Below are positions 1 through 12,530 of a DNA stretch of 64,000 nucleotides, piece by piece. The DNA comes from Imbricaverruca yamaguchii (lineage: Eukaryota; Arthropoda; Thecostraca; Neoverrucidae). Below the pieces are notes generated by a model that saw only the letters and a program-made list of their open reading frames with translations, did no database searches and had not been told where the DNA came from. Every line of letters begins with the position of its first letter. Position 1 is the first letter of the stretch. The DNA lies in the NCBI GenBank assembly GCA_034440575.1, contig JAOTOL010001656.1:2916501-2980500 (forward strand), in the 5' to 3' direction. The translations under genes and the position numbers were made by a program.

Positions 1-345
1 TCATAACCTCCACAGGTCGTAACCTCCACAGGTCACAACCTCAACAAATTCAACACATCGCAGCGGTCGTAACCTCCACAGGTCATAACCTCCACAAGTT
101 CGCAGCGGTCATAACCTCCACAGGTCGTAACCTCCACAAGTCAGCAGCGGTCATAATCTCCACAGGTCGTAACCTCCACAGGTCGTAACCTCCACAACTC
201 CGAAGCGGTCATAACCTCCACAGGTCATAACCTCCACAGGTCGTAATCCCCACAGGTTGCAACCTCCACAAGTACGGAACGGTCATAACCTCCACAGGTC
301 AAAACCTCCACAACTCCGAAGCGGTCGTAACCTCCACAGATTCAA
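1..345 (-). repeat. 16-bp minisatellite (left copy)
   Basis: About 20 imperfect copies of a 16-bp unit, GGTTACGACCTGTGGA when read on the minus strand, with scattered longer variants that insert a CGCTGCGGACTT-type spacer. The array runs off the left edge of the window. The same array occurs in opposite orientation at 12,221-12,530, so this is one arm of a large inverted repeat. Confidence 0.9.
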
Positions 346-620
346 GAACTACATAATTTTATAGAAGCATCATTTCGGATAGCTATCGCTAGGTAGCAGC
401 ACGGTCTAGGTATTATAGCAACGGATATTGAATGAATGTCATGCGATTGAACGTTGAAGCATAGATAACAATATGTCTCACTAGATGGCAGGATGTGTCG
501 TTGAATACGCTTTTTCTGTGTGCGCACATTGTTAACTTTTCAGACGTCGGGAACCGGCCGTCGCCCCGTGGGAAGCTGATATGCGGCGCAGTGGCGGATG
601 CAGAGTACGAACACCCTGCT
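346..620 (-). repeat. Unique part of inverted repeat arm
   Basis: The sequence next to the minisatellite matches 11,900-12,220 read on the other strand. Shared blocks include the AGCTATCGCTAGGTAGCAGC stretch and a CTAGATGGCAGGATG-like stretch. Similarity fades beyond about 530 but a CGTGGGAA...GTGGCGGATG block is still recognisable near 580-600. The two loci are diverged members of one repeat family lying head to head about 11.5 kb apart. No coding potential was seen. Confidence 0.7.
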
Positions 621-3600
621 CAGACCTGTTTGTATCAGATTTGATGGCTACCTAAAATGTTGAATACATTGTGATTATCGCGCAACATTTGCATTGTCCG
701 CCCTGAATATGCCGACTAGTCGTACCCTAGTGACGCCATTGATCAGCTGTCTTGGGAAGGAACGGAGAAAGCGCAGCGTCTGTGGCGCGAAAGTGGACGG
801 TTCGCGTCGCGAACCAGTCACGGTGTCGCTGATGAAAAGTTAGGGAAGCCTAAGTGGGTGATTAGGAGTCGACTTGGCGCTTTTGCCCGGAGTGTATGAT
901 TCGGAGTTTGGTTTGGAAAATCGCGGAACGATTTTTTTGTGCCGAATATGGGATCAGGGGTCGTGGGCCACTTAGGAATTCTCACAGTTTTGGGAATTTT
1001 TCCCATTTTTTTTCTTCCAAAAATTGTGATTTCTGCTGAGTCGGTGAAGTAGGGTGATTTGACGGTATTTTCTTACCTTCTGAGTGGTTGCGATGCCCAT
1101 TATAATACCATAAGCATGTAATTCAAGCCGGTGATTCGGAGTTCGCGTCTCGGAAACAACATTTTGCCATAGCAAATATTGATATTAATATCCAAGTATC
1201 CAAAAATACCGGCGGAGAAAGCCCCCATGTCGCATCTTTTGTGCAACTTTTGAAACTTTTTGTTCAAACCTATCCGCTGTAGTGTTTCCGCTAAAATTGT
1301 ATGTTTCTGTGGGTGTTTTGCTTTAAAATCCGCTGGCAGCCGAATGTTTGTTGGACCAGAATTTCCTCCGATAAAGCATTTTTTCTTTCGATTAAAATCC
1401 GATGATTGTTCGCATCGCGAAACCGTCACGGTGTCGCTGGTGAAGATGTGCATTAACCTGCGAGAACGGGTTACCCATAGTTCATTATAGCCTCCTGCCT
1501 CTTGTGCATTCGAGGTGCATTACGAGTTGGCTCTCTTTTACTTGCACGGTGTTGGAATTTATTATGTCGCAATAGCGCTTGCTGGACGAAGCAACTGCTT
1601 TTTGTAGGTAAGCGACCACCAGGCTAGACCACCGTTCAAAATCCTCACGGAAGGAATTACTCATGTATTACTCATCATGTACGATTGTAGTTGCGTACAT
1701 CTAAAGCACCTCGGCTTAATCAGTTAAGCAGTGGTAAAGTTCTACAGAATGCACCGACACTGTATATCTTGTTAAAATTTATGCGATGAAGTGAAAAGCT
1801 CCGGGCTATTTTTGTATAGCATCATTTGAATTTGCGGTTGGAAATTGCAGCTGAATATAAGACTTCTCCTGTCTTAATCTTGTCTTATAGTTATGCGTAT
1901 CTGAACATACGTGTGTGATTCGATAAGAATTTGGCTAATTCCTTCTGTGTTTTCTAGCTCTTCCAAACTGTTCCGTTAAGAAGCAGAATGGAAGATTCCA
2001 ACCATCACATAATTGGTTGGTATGCGTTGTATCGCATAGTGTGTGCAAGTTTTGTAGCAGCTGGCATGTGTTCGCAGCCTTCATTTTGTTTCAACCGACC
2101 TCTGGCGACTCTATTCCCGTTCAAGAAATAAAACATCACAGCGTCCGATGCGCAGTCAATTATGCGAAAAATGCAGACTTCCTAAATCTGTTACTTCAAA
2201 TTTGTGTCCATCAATTCCAACGACTTCCGAATGGCCATAGAATACTCCCGAATGTAATGATAAGAAAATACATATTCACTAAATCATTGAAATAGATCTC
2301 AATCCCACGAAAAAGATGACGGTGTGCATAATCGTGATATGCCGTACCATTGGTTAACATGACCTCCCAGCATGCTATGAAACGGGTCTGTCTAGGCCCA
2401 ATGCGCCCTCATGTAGTATTCATCCCCGGCGTGTGACATATGAAATGTCCGCTAAGCTTTAGATTGTGATATCTTGCAAACGTAATATAATCGGGCCCTC
2501 TGGATCGGCCAATCGAGCTAAAAACTCCATGACGTGCAACAGTGCATGACCAGATTCTCATTTTTGGAAAGCTGAATGTTTTCAGCTTCATGTTTTCACA
2601 CCCAGAAACAGAGATCACGGACCCAGCAGACAGCATTTATTTCCAACCTTCCCACCACTCCTGGGATCTCCGGCAGTGCACTGAACTGCACATTGTATAC
2701 CGATGAATGTACGGAACACTCGGGGGGACGGGGCAAGAACAGAAGAAAGCCACTCTGTAGACGTCTCTGGGTTCAGCAACAGAGATGGGATAATATCGAC
2801 TACTTTAGCAGTTCTATGCTAACTCCACTGTCATAGAACGTCTTTTATGCGAGGGATTCGAAAACTGTTTGCTGGGCGCGAGATAGGCTGTGTTATGCAA
2901 GCCAGGGTTTTATGTTGTTAACTGTAAAGAACATGCCTAGGAAATCTATCGTCCCTCTTCTCCCAAAACAACTTTCGACTTCCCAATCATAGACAGGCCT
3001 AGGAAAAGGAAAAGATGAGACATTCGCCCCCCACCCCAGGTTGTGAGGGCCAATAAAGCGTCATATTATGAAGGTGGCAGGCCGATATCATGTGTATGGC
3101 GCATGAATAATTGTGTCTGACCCTGTATTGGTAAGGATTTGTCACCTCTTCCCTGCTGAGTGTTTGTTTTTGTTGTTGTTTCGAAACTCATGTTCCCAAG
3201 CACCGAGTGTTGTACATGCACTGCGAGTCACCTGATGACCCCGGAAAGTGCGCCCGGCCGAATCAGTTTGTGTGAATGTGCTGTATTTCATTGGATTCGC
3301 GTACTTTGACGTATACGCATGCCAATTGTGCGTACACTCAAGTCTACGTAAGCACGAAAGCGCACATGCGCAAATGTAAGTGAGCGCAAATGTATGGAGG
3401 CCAAAGTTGCGTATATGAATATAGGTCAGCGCAAATGTACGTGAATATGCGGAAATGTACATACACAGATGTCAGGGAACTTACCCATGTTTGCATGCAC
3501 AAGCGTACTTCGGAGTAGCTGCACGTAAGCAACCGTACGTTAGAGCACAGGCGTGCTCAGAATATTGTTAAAATGTACTTGTATTAAGAAGACTAGTTGT

Positions 3601-4900
3601 ATTAAGAGAGGTGTCTGTGAATTTATTACATTTACTAAAGTGGGGCTCGTTTAGGTCTGAATCTATGGGGTGGATCCCCCCCCCCATCTATCCCCTCCAT
3701 CTCTAAATCTATTGGACACATATCGAAACTGGACATCTCAGGTTCGTCTAATATACACTTTAAGAATGTCGAAATGTCAACCTTCCCAGTGGAGAGCTCA
3801 GGAGGTAAAACGATTGGTGGATTGATAAAGGCCATTCGGGCTTCCGTTTAAGTTTTACGTCGACAAAATTGTCATAGTTCGGAACAAATTATTTTTAATG
3901 GTGTAAAGCACTAGATGTCCATACATACACATGCAAAACATCCAATGGTGCAGCCAGAAGCCTGAGGAAGGGAAGGTATCATTCGTTCCTTGCTGCTGAT
4001 CTTCACAGTCAGTGCCACAAACTTGGACGTAGCTAAGAGGGTGACTGGATCGGTCACCCCATTCTTGGGATTCTACGGGTCCATGGCACGGCCCGAGGGC
4101 CATGCTAGTGGCCCATTCGCTATTGTCTTGGAGGAGACCGAAAATTCAACATAACTTTTTAGGTGTTGTTTGGAGCCTGAGAACGCCTCCAACCCCTTGC
4201 AAATAATAACGGGCCCTTTGAGATGTCTACAATGTACACAAGTGATGGGGAAGGAGGTAGATTTGGACGCTGGAATCCCTCCCACACATCTATGATTATC
4301 TACATTTAGTTGTGGGAACATGAATAGGGAACAATTATTGAATCAGCAACACATCCCTGACATCGAAACTATTCCTTTTATAAGCAACTGTATTCGTGAT
4401 CCATGCTTCTGCAACAGTATTTTGGCCAGTTCGCCAACAGTTGGACTTCTCATACTCGCACAAAAAAAAACAATGAAATCAAAACATAACTAAACCCAAA
4501 TGTAAACCTAGACGAGATCATTGTTTTCGAACAAAGTCTCTTGTCGAAACCCAGCGTATTCAGATACAATCGCTTCAGTCAATATGGAAGATGGCTCATA
4601 AAATGGCCATACAAGAGATATCGAATGAGAGCCATGCGGGGAGCAGCAGCATCGTGGAGGCGGCTGACGGCTTCAGTGTGTACTGACATTCGGTTGTGAA
4701 CACATAGCAAATATTCATCAGGAAATATACATGGCTTTGTATTATCGGGGATCGATGTGGCATGTACATAATGGCACCAACCCCGCCGGTCGGGTTCAGT
4801 GTGACCCGGCGAAGTAGCTGATGACTAGCGATTGCAATAGAATCCCACAACTTGTGGTCGACCACGAGTCGCTAAAGTCACGGCATCAGCCTATCCCAAG
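621..4900. other. No gene recognised
   Basis: Only short unconnected open frames occur, with no recognisable domain. A near-identical 37-bp direct repeat lies at 800-836 and 1,408-1,444 (core CACGGTGTCGCTG). The stretch 3,330-3,540 is a loose tandem of GCGCAAATGTAYGTG-like words. The rest looks like single-copy intergenic DNA or old unrecognised repeats. Confidence 0.5.
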
Positions 4901-4944
4901 GCTCCGTGCCGTCTGGCGCGAGCCGTTCCGTGGCGGCGGCACCT

Positions 4945-5200
4945 AGTTGTAGACGTGGTCAGCCAATATACTGACACGCACATGACGGCGCACACGTGGC
5001 CGGCTGGACCTAGCTGCCGACGTGGTCAGCCAACACACTGACAGATACACGTGACCGGCTGGACCTAGTTGTCGACGTGGTCAGCCAACACACTGACACG
5101 CACATGACGGCGTACACATGGCCGGCTGGACCTAGCTGCCGACGTGGTCAGCCAACATTCTGACACGCACATGACGCACACACGTGGCCGGCTGGACATA
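4945..5200. repeat. ~65-bp tandem repeat, four copies
   Basis: The motif GTGGTCAGCCAA recurs at about 4,955, 5,022, 5,077 and 5,143. Each copy is followed by CTGACACGCACATGACG and then GGCCGGCTGGACCTAG. Spacing is 67, 55 and 66 bp, and the third unit has a roughly 11-bp deletion. Noncoding. Confidence 0.85.
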
Positions 5201-5414
5201 ACAAAACTTTGAGTTTCAGCCACTTCCTTTTCAATGTCATTTTCAAAAACTTCAATTCATTTCAATTTGTTTATTGTCCACAATCTCCAACAGCATATTG
5301 TGCCCTTTACAGGAGAAGTCAGTAGTTAAAAACGTACACAGAACAGGTTAATAGTTTTCAGTTCAAACAGGCAAACGGCTGTCAGAACTCGTCGATGTCC
5401 GATGGCTCCGCGTC

Positions 5415-6690
5415 TCAGATGTGAGCGTGTGACGCAGCACAGTATCTCACCACCTGTGTCTTAAATGTATTCAGCGAGTCTGTAAAGATGTCCCCACTCG
5501 GTGTCATCGCTAAAAATGCGTTCGCTACTCTCAATAATCTGTTAAACAAGCCGCACCTCATGGTTTCTACACGTGCATACGGTACATGGAATAAAACAGG
5601 TTGCCTATTTCTCCTGACTGGGACACTTAATCCAAAGTTTTGCAATAACATTGATGAGTCTATCCTCCCACATAAAACATTTCGTAAGAACATGATGTCG
5701 GATTGTATGCGACCAGTGGACACAGATGTCATGTTATAAAAGCGAAGAAGGTCCTGATATTGTAAAGATTCCGGTCGAGGTGTGGCACTACGGTGTTGGG
5801 CAAGCCACATTAAAAATTTATGTTCTACCCTATCAATCCTGGTGAGATGTGTTGAAGCTGCGCCTGCCCAGATGACGGAGCAATACTCAAGGCGAGACCT
5901 AATGTTCGCGTTATATGCCGCCAATAGAGCAATTTTCGAGAATTTGCTACCAGGAACCCCTGCTTGCATTGATCGAATAAAAAGTCCGAGAGCCCGGTTC
6001 GCGGACGACACAGTTTTGCCACATGTTGTGCGAAAGTCAATTTGCTGTCCAGGTACACACCCAGGTCTCGCATCACAGTCTCACGCTGCAGCGTTGCATT
6101 GTGTACTTTATATTCGAAGCGCACAGGAGTACAGCGAAGAGTAATTGTGAATGATTTACATTTTAGAGGGTTCAAGGATAGCATCCAGTCTGCGGACCAC
6201 TTACAAAGGCAATCAATATCCCTCTGCAAGTGTGTCGCGTCGTCCACAGACGCTACCCTCCTAAAGATTTTGACGTCATCAGCAAACATCAGACATTCCG
6301 AGTCAATACTGGATGGCAGGTCGTTCACAAATAGGGCAAATAACAGAGGAGCCAGCAAGCTCCCTTCCGGTACACCAGAAGTGACGTCAGCCCAGTCAGA
6401 GACCGCCCCGTTAACTATCACCCGCTGCCGGCGACCAGTCAGATATGACCGAATCAGAGAGAGCATTTTGTCTGAAACATGATATGCATTTTCGAGCTTG
6501 TATAGTAACAGCTTATGGTTGACACTTTGGAAAGCCGAAGAGTAGTCCGTATAGATTGCATCTGTCTGGCAACCAGCAACGATGGAATCCCAGGCGTGTC
6601 TCAAGAAAACTGCCAGGTTTGAAGCACATGACCTTTTTGGAATAAAATCGTGCTGGGTGTTAGTCAGTGCTGGCAAAATGTGATCACTCA
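5415..6690 (-). pseudogene. LINE reverse transcriptase and C-terminal part
   Basis: This continues the same LINE product. Visible RT blocks in order are FIPKRSCASN, YTDYSSAFQSVNHK with a catalytic Asp, GVPEGSLLAPLLFALFVNDL and the active-site LMFADDVKIF. A second frameshift near 6,010 separates these from the thumb and C-terminal domain (SANRALGLF, then RLEYCSVIWAG, ending at the stop at 5,415). No RNase H domain follows, which fits a jockey/CR1-type rather than an I-type element. Confidence 0.85.
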
Positions 6691-7946
6691 AAGCATTGTA
6701 GATGGTTTTTTTTTTCTAAAATCTTGCCACATAGGCAAAGAAGTGAAATGGCTCGGTAGTTCGTCGGATTTTTCCGGTTGCCTTTCTTATATATTGGTGT
6801 GATATTTGCCTTTTTCCACTGGTTGGGAAATTTTCCCTGCCTGATGGAAAGGATGCAAATTTTGTGCAGCGGAACGCATAATTGGTCAGCACACTCACGG
6901 AGGATTCGGGCACTGATATTATCTGGTCCACATGCTTTATGCGGGTAAAGTCCAATGAGAATCGTGTGGATTTGTTCTAATGAGGGCCGAAAGTCTGTGA
7001 GATTAGACAGTCCATAGACCTGTAATGGTGGATACTGGGCTACATCCCGTGCTGTGAACTTGGCTGAAAAGGCTTTGTTCAACAGGTTGGCACGTCCAAC
7101 GTCATCGCTGATTAAATTGTTTCCGTCTAGCAGAGACGGAACAGAAGCACTCCTTTTAAAACATTTCAAAAATGACCAGTATCGCTTTGGATTTGTCTTA
7201 AAATCTTCAACTAGTCCCCTCAGATAACTGCAGTAGCTTCGTCCGATCAGACGTTTGAAGAAGTCGCGTTTGTCTGTAAATTCACGCCGAATGACACCGT
7301 CACTCGGGTGACTTTTCATTCGACGATGTGCACATTCCTTCGCGGCTAGTGCACGCCTGGCCTCAACGTCAAACCAGGGTGGACGTCTACGGCGAGGAGT
7401 CACGACTGGCACATGATCACGAATAGCAGCTTCGATTAACGAGTAAAACACATCAACAGCATTGTCAACATCTAAGTCATCCAGAATGTTCCACGGTAAA
7501 AGTTCCAGACAGCGTCGCAATGAATTAAAATCTGCTCTCTTGTAGTTGTAAGCAGTCGATCTTGTCACAGCTGGTGGTGATGGCCTCGGCAGGAAGAACT
7601 TTGCCTGGATCTCGTCATGGTCCGAGTCTATAATTCCATTCCGAACGAAGGTTTCTGCTACGATGTCGATAGTGAGCACTAAGTCTAAAATGTTGTTGGC
7701 TCTGGTAGATTGAGTGACGTATTGTCGCAGGCCTTGGAGATCAGACGCTTCCAGGAAGCGGTTGGCCCTGGCCGTTTGTCTAAGCCTGACTGGGTTGGCC
7801 CAGTCTGACGCAGACGGTACCCAGCCAAGCTCAGGAATATTGAAGTCGCCCAAGACCATCAGCCGGCGTCCGGGTGGGAGCTCGCCTGAATGTCGAAAGA
7901 TTTGTGTAATGGCGTTGTCGTCGTCGTCTGGTGGCCTGTAGCACAC
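6684..7946 (-). pseudogene. LINE endonuclease and RT N-terminal part
   Basis: The frame opens inside the endonuclease (YRPPDDDD, then GDFNIPELGW with the catalytic Asp and Asn, then SDHDEI with the terminal Asp-His). It runs through a linker into the start of the reverse transcriptase (ACGPDNISARIL, then WKKANITPIYKKG and NYRAISLL). The N-terminal third of the endonuclease is missing. The frame is lost in an A10 run at about 6,706-6,715, where it slips into the neighbouring frame that carries the rest of the RT. Enzymatically this was the endonuclease/RT polyprotein that nicks target DNA and primes reverse transcription from it. Confidence 0.85.
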
Positions 7947-7965
7947 AGCTACTAATTCCAGTGTA

Positions 7966-8650
7966 TTTCAATTTTTCAGATTTACCATTGCTAAAAATGA
8001 TATTTTGGTGACTTGTGTTGCACCTGATTCACCATCACCATAGTGAATCATGTCCAAAAATATTAGAGCAATGTTTTAAGTATGTTTAACGTTGCCCTCT
8101 TGTAGCAGAAAAAACATAAATTATCGGACGATGGTTTTATGGTAGCAAAGATGAACATGCAATTTCATTTCCCATGCTATCCTGTTTTATGGGGACACAT
8201 TCCCCCAGGCCGGGAAATGCGTCCCTCTGAAAAGGTTCCAGTGTTCCCGCTCGTATTTTTCAGCTTCAGGCGCCTCTATTAAATAAAAATGCTCCCCTCG
8301 GAAGGAAAGGCGCCCCTTGCGGAAGAGCCGAGTACATCCCTCCCCCTCGAATTTTGCAGCGAGAGGCGCCACTTCAGGCGCTTTCACAGTGGAGCCGATC
8401 CAAAGAAATGGCACCTCTCCAGACGGGTGCCCACATGATAATTCCTGGGTTCTACACCTGATTACAACATTGCTCTCTCGCGGTTATGAACTCGGGCTAG
8501 TTATAAAATTGTCCGCATTCACGTATGGCTTCTCTTGCAACTTTGACAACAACAGTTGAGTCATCAAGAGGAAAGCGGTCAAACTGAAAAGGAAGTTATA
8601 TGTTTTTCATGTCCGTAACAGCAATGTGGCAGCGTAAATTAAAAACCGGC
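7966..8650. other. No gene recognised
   Basis: AT-rich flank of the LINE, then a stretch at 8,190-8,420 with repeated CCCCTCGGAAGG and GGCGCCNCTTCAGGCG-like words. No open frame with a recognisable domain. Confidence 0.5.
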
Positions 8651-8929
8651 GATGAGAGCACCGTCTGAACAGGTTACGACGGATTTCTTGGGGAGCCCCT
8701 TGTCATATAGGATGCGAGTGACTGCTATCACAAAGGCTGCAAACAAACACAAATCTGACCGTCCTATTCCTACTACACTCAATAATTGTAAACACGCCGG
8801 ACCTTCGACATTTTTGAAATTACTTCGATATCTCAACATTCTGATACCGTACGGCAAGCCACGTCAAGTGATACCCACATGATGCAAATTGAAGCCATAA
8901 CCACGAAACGCAAGGACTCTGAAAATTAA

Positions 8930-9894
8930 CACACGCCCTGGAGGGCAGGGGGGGGGTGGCGAAATCTGCCTACCCCTCCCGTTTTTCGTACATCACTCCA
9001 GATAGTCACTGGCAGAAAAACACCATTGTTTGCGTACCTGCTTAGAATTGACAGGCGCGTTGCTTAAAGCATGAAAAACGGAAATTGGACAATACATTTC
9101 GAGTTAGGGGCCGCTAAAGTCCAAAAATCTCGCAGCGCCAATCCACGAAAATCGGCGCTGATGCGCTTCCCATAGATTGGCAAAAGGGAAATGTTCTTGG
9201 CAACACTAGTGACTTGTTTCATGTATATTATTATGCCATATAGCTTCAAAGTTATGTTAGGTCACCGAGGTCAAGTTAGGTCCAGTTCATGACAGGTTAA
9301 TGGAACCAAACTTGGTCAACTGGAATGCTGTCATAAATGCAAATTACTGTCATGCGATTGATATCACTTTGTGTGTTATTCCCTACACATCTTGAAAACT
9401 ACTGTTTGTCATTGTGTACCTAAGCGCTTCCATACTTTATTCATGTGCTTCACTCTATTCTTTGCGAAGCCGATTGCGACGAGCCGCCCAACGGAGATGT
9501 CAGGGGCGGCCCGGTCACAGTAACCGCAGCAGGTAATGGCCCGATAAATTGCTGCTAAAAAGATGACCTGAGGTCAAATGTCGGGTCTAGCATCTGTACT
9601 GCATCAGTAGTAATGTCCAAAACACATTGATGCCAATTTTGGAGCGTTGAAACACAATCACGCGATCCATAACAATGACAAGCCAAGCCACGCAAAACCA
9701 GAACATTTTGACATATTTTGACCTAGTATGTCCGTGAAGATATTGGCCATGAAATTTCCACACAATAGAGTTCACTATCGTACCCATCTACCCTGCGAAT
9801 TTCGTTTCACCAGCTTTAATAGGAACCGTGAACTTAAGGGCGGAATCCGCCCCCTCCAGTGCGTGTAATTTTCAGACGCTCTCCAGGGCGCATG
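8930..9894. mobile_element. TTAA-flanked TIR element (nonautonomous)
   Basis: The element is bounded by TTAA on both sides (8,926-8,929 and 9,895-9,898). Its ends are inverted: CACACGCCCTGGAG on the left and, read inward from the right, CATGCGCCCTGGAG. It interrupts a unit of the 280-bp array exactly between the two TTAA copies. TTAA duplication is the hallmark of piggyBac and Kolobok elements; neither family's transposase is present, so it is a 965-bp nonautonomous copy. Related half-elements with the same end occur at about 17,250, 17,609, 33,530 and 33,898. Confidence 0.8.
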
Positions 9895-10178
9895 TTAAAT
9901 TAATTTTTTACCTTGGGGTTTGATCTGACATGCCCCAGATTGAAATGCTACTCCAGAGTTTCCCACGGGCTATCTCTTGATACCAAGCATGGGTAGCTTT
10001 TGGAGAAAACGAAGGAACGTTGGGCGACAGAAGAAATCAGTTCGACCTTTGACTTTGAAAATTAAAGTGATTTCTGAACAGTCTGATGGAGTACGACACG
10101 ACACGTTGAGTCACTGTACTGCATGAGAATTGAAAACATAGCGACGAGGCGCGAGGACGTCGAACCATTTAAACTAAC

Positions 10179-10526
10179 CTTTTTTTCTCTTTTTAAAAAA
10201 ATAAATTTGATCCGTGTTGTTGCTGGGGCGGCTTGAGGAGCCAGGGTTCTATTGCTAAGCAGAGCTTGTTGCGTGAACCCTGGCTCCACCACCCGATCCA
10301 TGAGCTCCAGTTCAACAGCAGAATTTAGACCGAAAGTTTAACGTGCCGCCAATGCACCGACACGGCCGCCCGGTAGCTCGTCCCCGGCCTTATCGAGCCA
10401 GCTGCCAACTGACACTCCCGGCCGGGGGCTAAATGCGAGCGCGCGAAGCGACTCAAACCCTGTGTTGCCAATACAGGGGAGACCGGTGCAGGCCAGTGCT
10501 CTAACCAACTGAGCTACCAGGGCGGC
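10179..10526 (-). mobile_element. tRNA-derived SINE
   Basis: Read on the minus strand, it starts GCCGCCCTGGTAGCTCAGTT, giving a perfect pol III box A (TAGCTCAGTTGG). A box B-like GGTTTGAGTC follows about 55 bp later. The body holds a conserved CGGCCGGGAGTGTCAGTTGG and GTGTCGGTGCATTGGCGGCACG region. It ends in an A-rich tail (AAATTTATTTTTTTAAAAAG). A second copy on the plus strand lies at 53,290-53,635. It is not a functional tRNA gene, since no 3' half of the acceptor stem is formed. Confidence 0.9.
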
Positions 10527-11570
10527 AAACCTTCGGTCTTGTGCTTTGACATTGACATTGATCCGGTTTGAAATGTTGCTTGAGGTGCACCACGGGCTAT
10601 TGCTTGGTATCAGACGCGAGTAGGTTAGGGCGAAGAAGAAAATGCGAGGCGACTAAGGAAATCGGTTTGACCTTTGACCTTATAAATTCGTTATATTTGG
10701 TAGCATTATGATACGGCACAAGCCACGTCGAGTGACACCCACTTGGTGCAAATTGAACCCATAGCGACGAATCGCGAGGACTTGGAAAATTAAAACTACC
10801 CTTTGAGCTTTAGGATTGATCTTGCCACATCCTGGATTAAAAATGTTACTCGAGGGTTCACCATGGGCTGTCGATTGATAGTGGATCTGGGTAGGCTTGG
10901 GCGAACACCACAACAAAATATGAGGCAACCGAAGAAATCAGCTTGAATTTTGATCCGTCAAGACTACTTCTAAATTTAAATTTTCTGATAATGCACAACA
11001 AGACAACACGAGTGACACAATACGAATAACCTCCATTTTCTGCAAATTGAAGCAATATCGACGAAACGCGAGGACATCGAAGAACTGAATCAAACCTTTG
11101 ACCTTGACCTGTCCCGGTTTGAAATGTTACTCGAGTGTTCACTACTGATTATTGCCTGATGTCAGATTTGGATAGGTTTGAGAGAAAAAGAAAAAAATAG
11201 GCGATCGAAGGATCAGCTTGGCCTTTTCTCTTGAAAAATAGATAGCTTAGCTTTCTGATACTGCATAGCAAGCCACATTGAATGATCCTCATTTGATGCA
11301 AATTGAGGCGAATGCATCCGATTCTCCCGTTCGGTCAATATGACTTCAATGTCACCATCTAATAAATCAAGCTAACATTTGACCTAGAAATTTGACCTTG
11401 ACATGTGCCGATTTGAAATGTTGCACGACGGTTCACCACAGGCTATTGCTTGATACCAGATGTGGGCAGGTGTGGGTGAAACAAATTGGAGACGACCGAA
11501 GAAACCGGTTTGCGTTGAACCTTGACCGTTAAAGTTGTATTGTGAGACCTATGTAGTTCCTTCCGGCGTG

Positions 11571-12060
11571 TTCAGTACAGGCAGAAGCATTCGTGGCAAT
11601 TGATTCGAACGATCTTAAAACGGTCGCGGAATGCCGATGCCATTGCAAATACGCCTCTGGCGAACTCGTCACTGAATACGAATTTTGTGTTTACAATTAA
11701 AATTATCGGGTTATCAACCCAAAAGTGCTCAACCATGGTACTTTGCGAAATTCCTTGATGCGTCCCTGCTGTTCACCCTGGCTCACTCACTTTTGGGGAC
11801 GTTCCTACGCCTGACCAGGCCATGAAAAGGCATCGTTGCATTTCATGGCCTGGTCATTGCATGGCATATTGCTGACGGATAACATGCAAATATCTTGCCA
11901 TCATCCGCCACCGCGTGTCGCATTATTTTCCCACGCGTCGACGCATTGCAGGCGAAAATCGTGTGAATGTCATACGATCATCGGCTACTGCGCAACGCAT
12001 TACTTTCCCACGCGTCGATGCGCGGGTTACCGAGCTCTCGAACAATAGGACAGCTGCACG
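11571..12060. other. No gene; flank of inverted repeat arm
   Basis: No domain-bearing frame. The stretch 11,900-12,030 contains two copies of a TTTCCCACGCGTCGACGC-like word about 75 bp apart and matches the far part of the left arm (580-600). The word CATGGCCTGGTCA at about 11,840 is an inverted partner of TGACCAGGCCATG about 30 bp upstream, giving a perfect small hairpin. Confidence 0.5.
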
Positions 12061-12530
12061 CAAAGAGCACGTACTCAATTGTATCATCCTGCCATCTGGC
12101 GAGGAATATTATTACCTATGATTCAGCATTCAATCTCATTAGTGTAATACGTAGACCGTGCTGCTACCTAGCGATAGCTATCTGAAGTGATGCTTCTAGA
12201 AAATTAAAAAAGTTCTTGAATCTGTGGAGGTTGCAACCTGTGGAGGTTACGACCGCTGCTGAGTTGTGGAGGTTATAACCGCTTCGTACTTGTGGAGGTT
12301 GCAACCTGTGGGGATTACGACCTGTGGAGGTTATGACCTGTGGAGGTTATGACCGCTTCGGAGTTGTGGAGGTTACGACCTGTGGAGGTTATGACCGCTG
12401 CGGACTTGTGGAGGTTACGACCTGTGGAGGTTATGACCTGTGGAGGTTACGACCGCTGCGATGTGTTGAATTTGTGGAGGTTGTGACCTGTGGAGGTTAT
12501 GAACTGTGGAGGTTATGATACGCTGTCCTC
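12061..12530 (+). repeat. Inverted repeat arm with 16-bp minisatellite (right copy)
   Basis: Mirror copy of 1-530: CATCCTGCCATCTGGCGAG, then CTGCTACCTAGCGATAGCTA, then a TTCTTGAATCTGTGGAGG junction into about 18 units of GGTTACGACCTGTGGA (12,221-12,530). The open frames of up to 64 residues over the array are repeat translations, not genes. The array abuts the LINE fragment at 12,526. Confidence 0.85.

Larger units (their letters stand above)
5251..7965 (-). mobile_element. 5'-truncated LINE (jockey/CR1-like)
   Basis: A minus-strand non-LTR retrotransposon with an apurinic endonuclease remnant followed by reverse transcriptase. It starts abruptly within the endonuclease near 7,965, so it is 5'-truncated, as target-primed insertions usually are. 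The 3' UTR ends near 5,251 in an AATTGAAATGAATTGAAG-like tail, with an AATAAA just before it. At least two frameshifts (about 6,706 and about 6,010) show it is dead. The clade assignment is by motif impression only. Confidence 0.85.
8820..11570. repeat. Diverged ~280-bp tandem array, interrupted
   Basis: Five units can be followed by the motif TTTGAAATGTTRCTCGAG...TTCACCACGGGCTATTGCTTGAT, at about 9,939, 10,565, 10,842, 11,116 and 11,405. Spacings are 274-289 bp once the inserted SINE is subtracted. Another landmark in each unit is GCAAGCCACGTCRAGTGACACCC...GCAAATTGAAGC. A sixth partial unit lies at 8,835-8,926. The array is split by a TTAA element (8,930-9,894) and by a SINE (10,179-10,526), so both are younger than the array. 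It is rich in GACCTTTGACC. Confidence 0.8.

Noticed and set aside
3142..3532. Frames with CAHLHLRMCAFVLT-like repeats
   Set aside because: They come from a loose GCGCAAATGTAYGTG tandem; no domain.
5782..6482. Plus-strand frames of 120 and 146 codons
   Set aside because: Antisense of the LINE reverse transcriptase.
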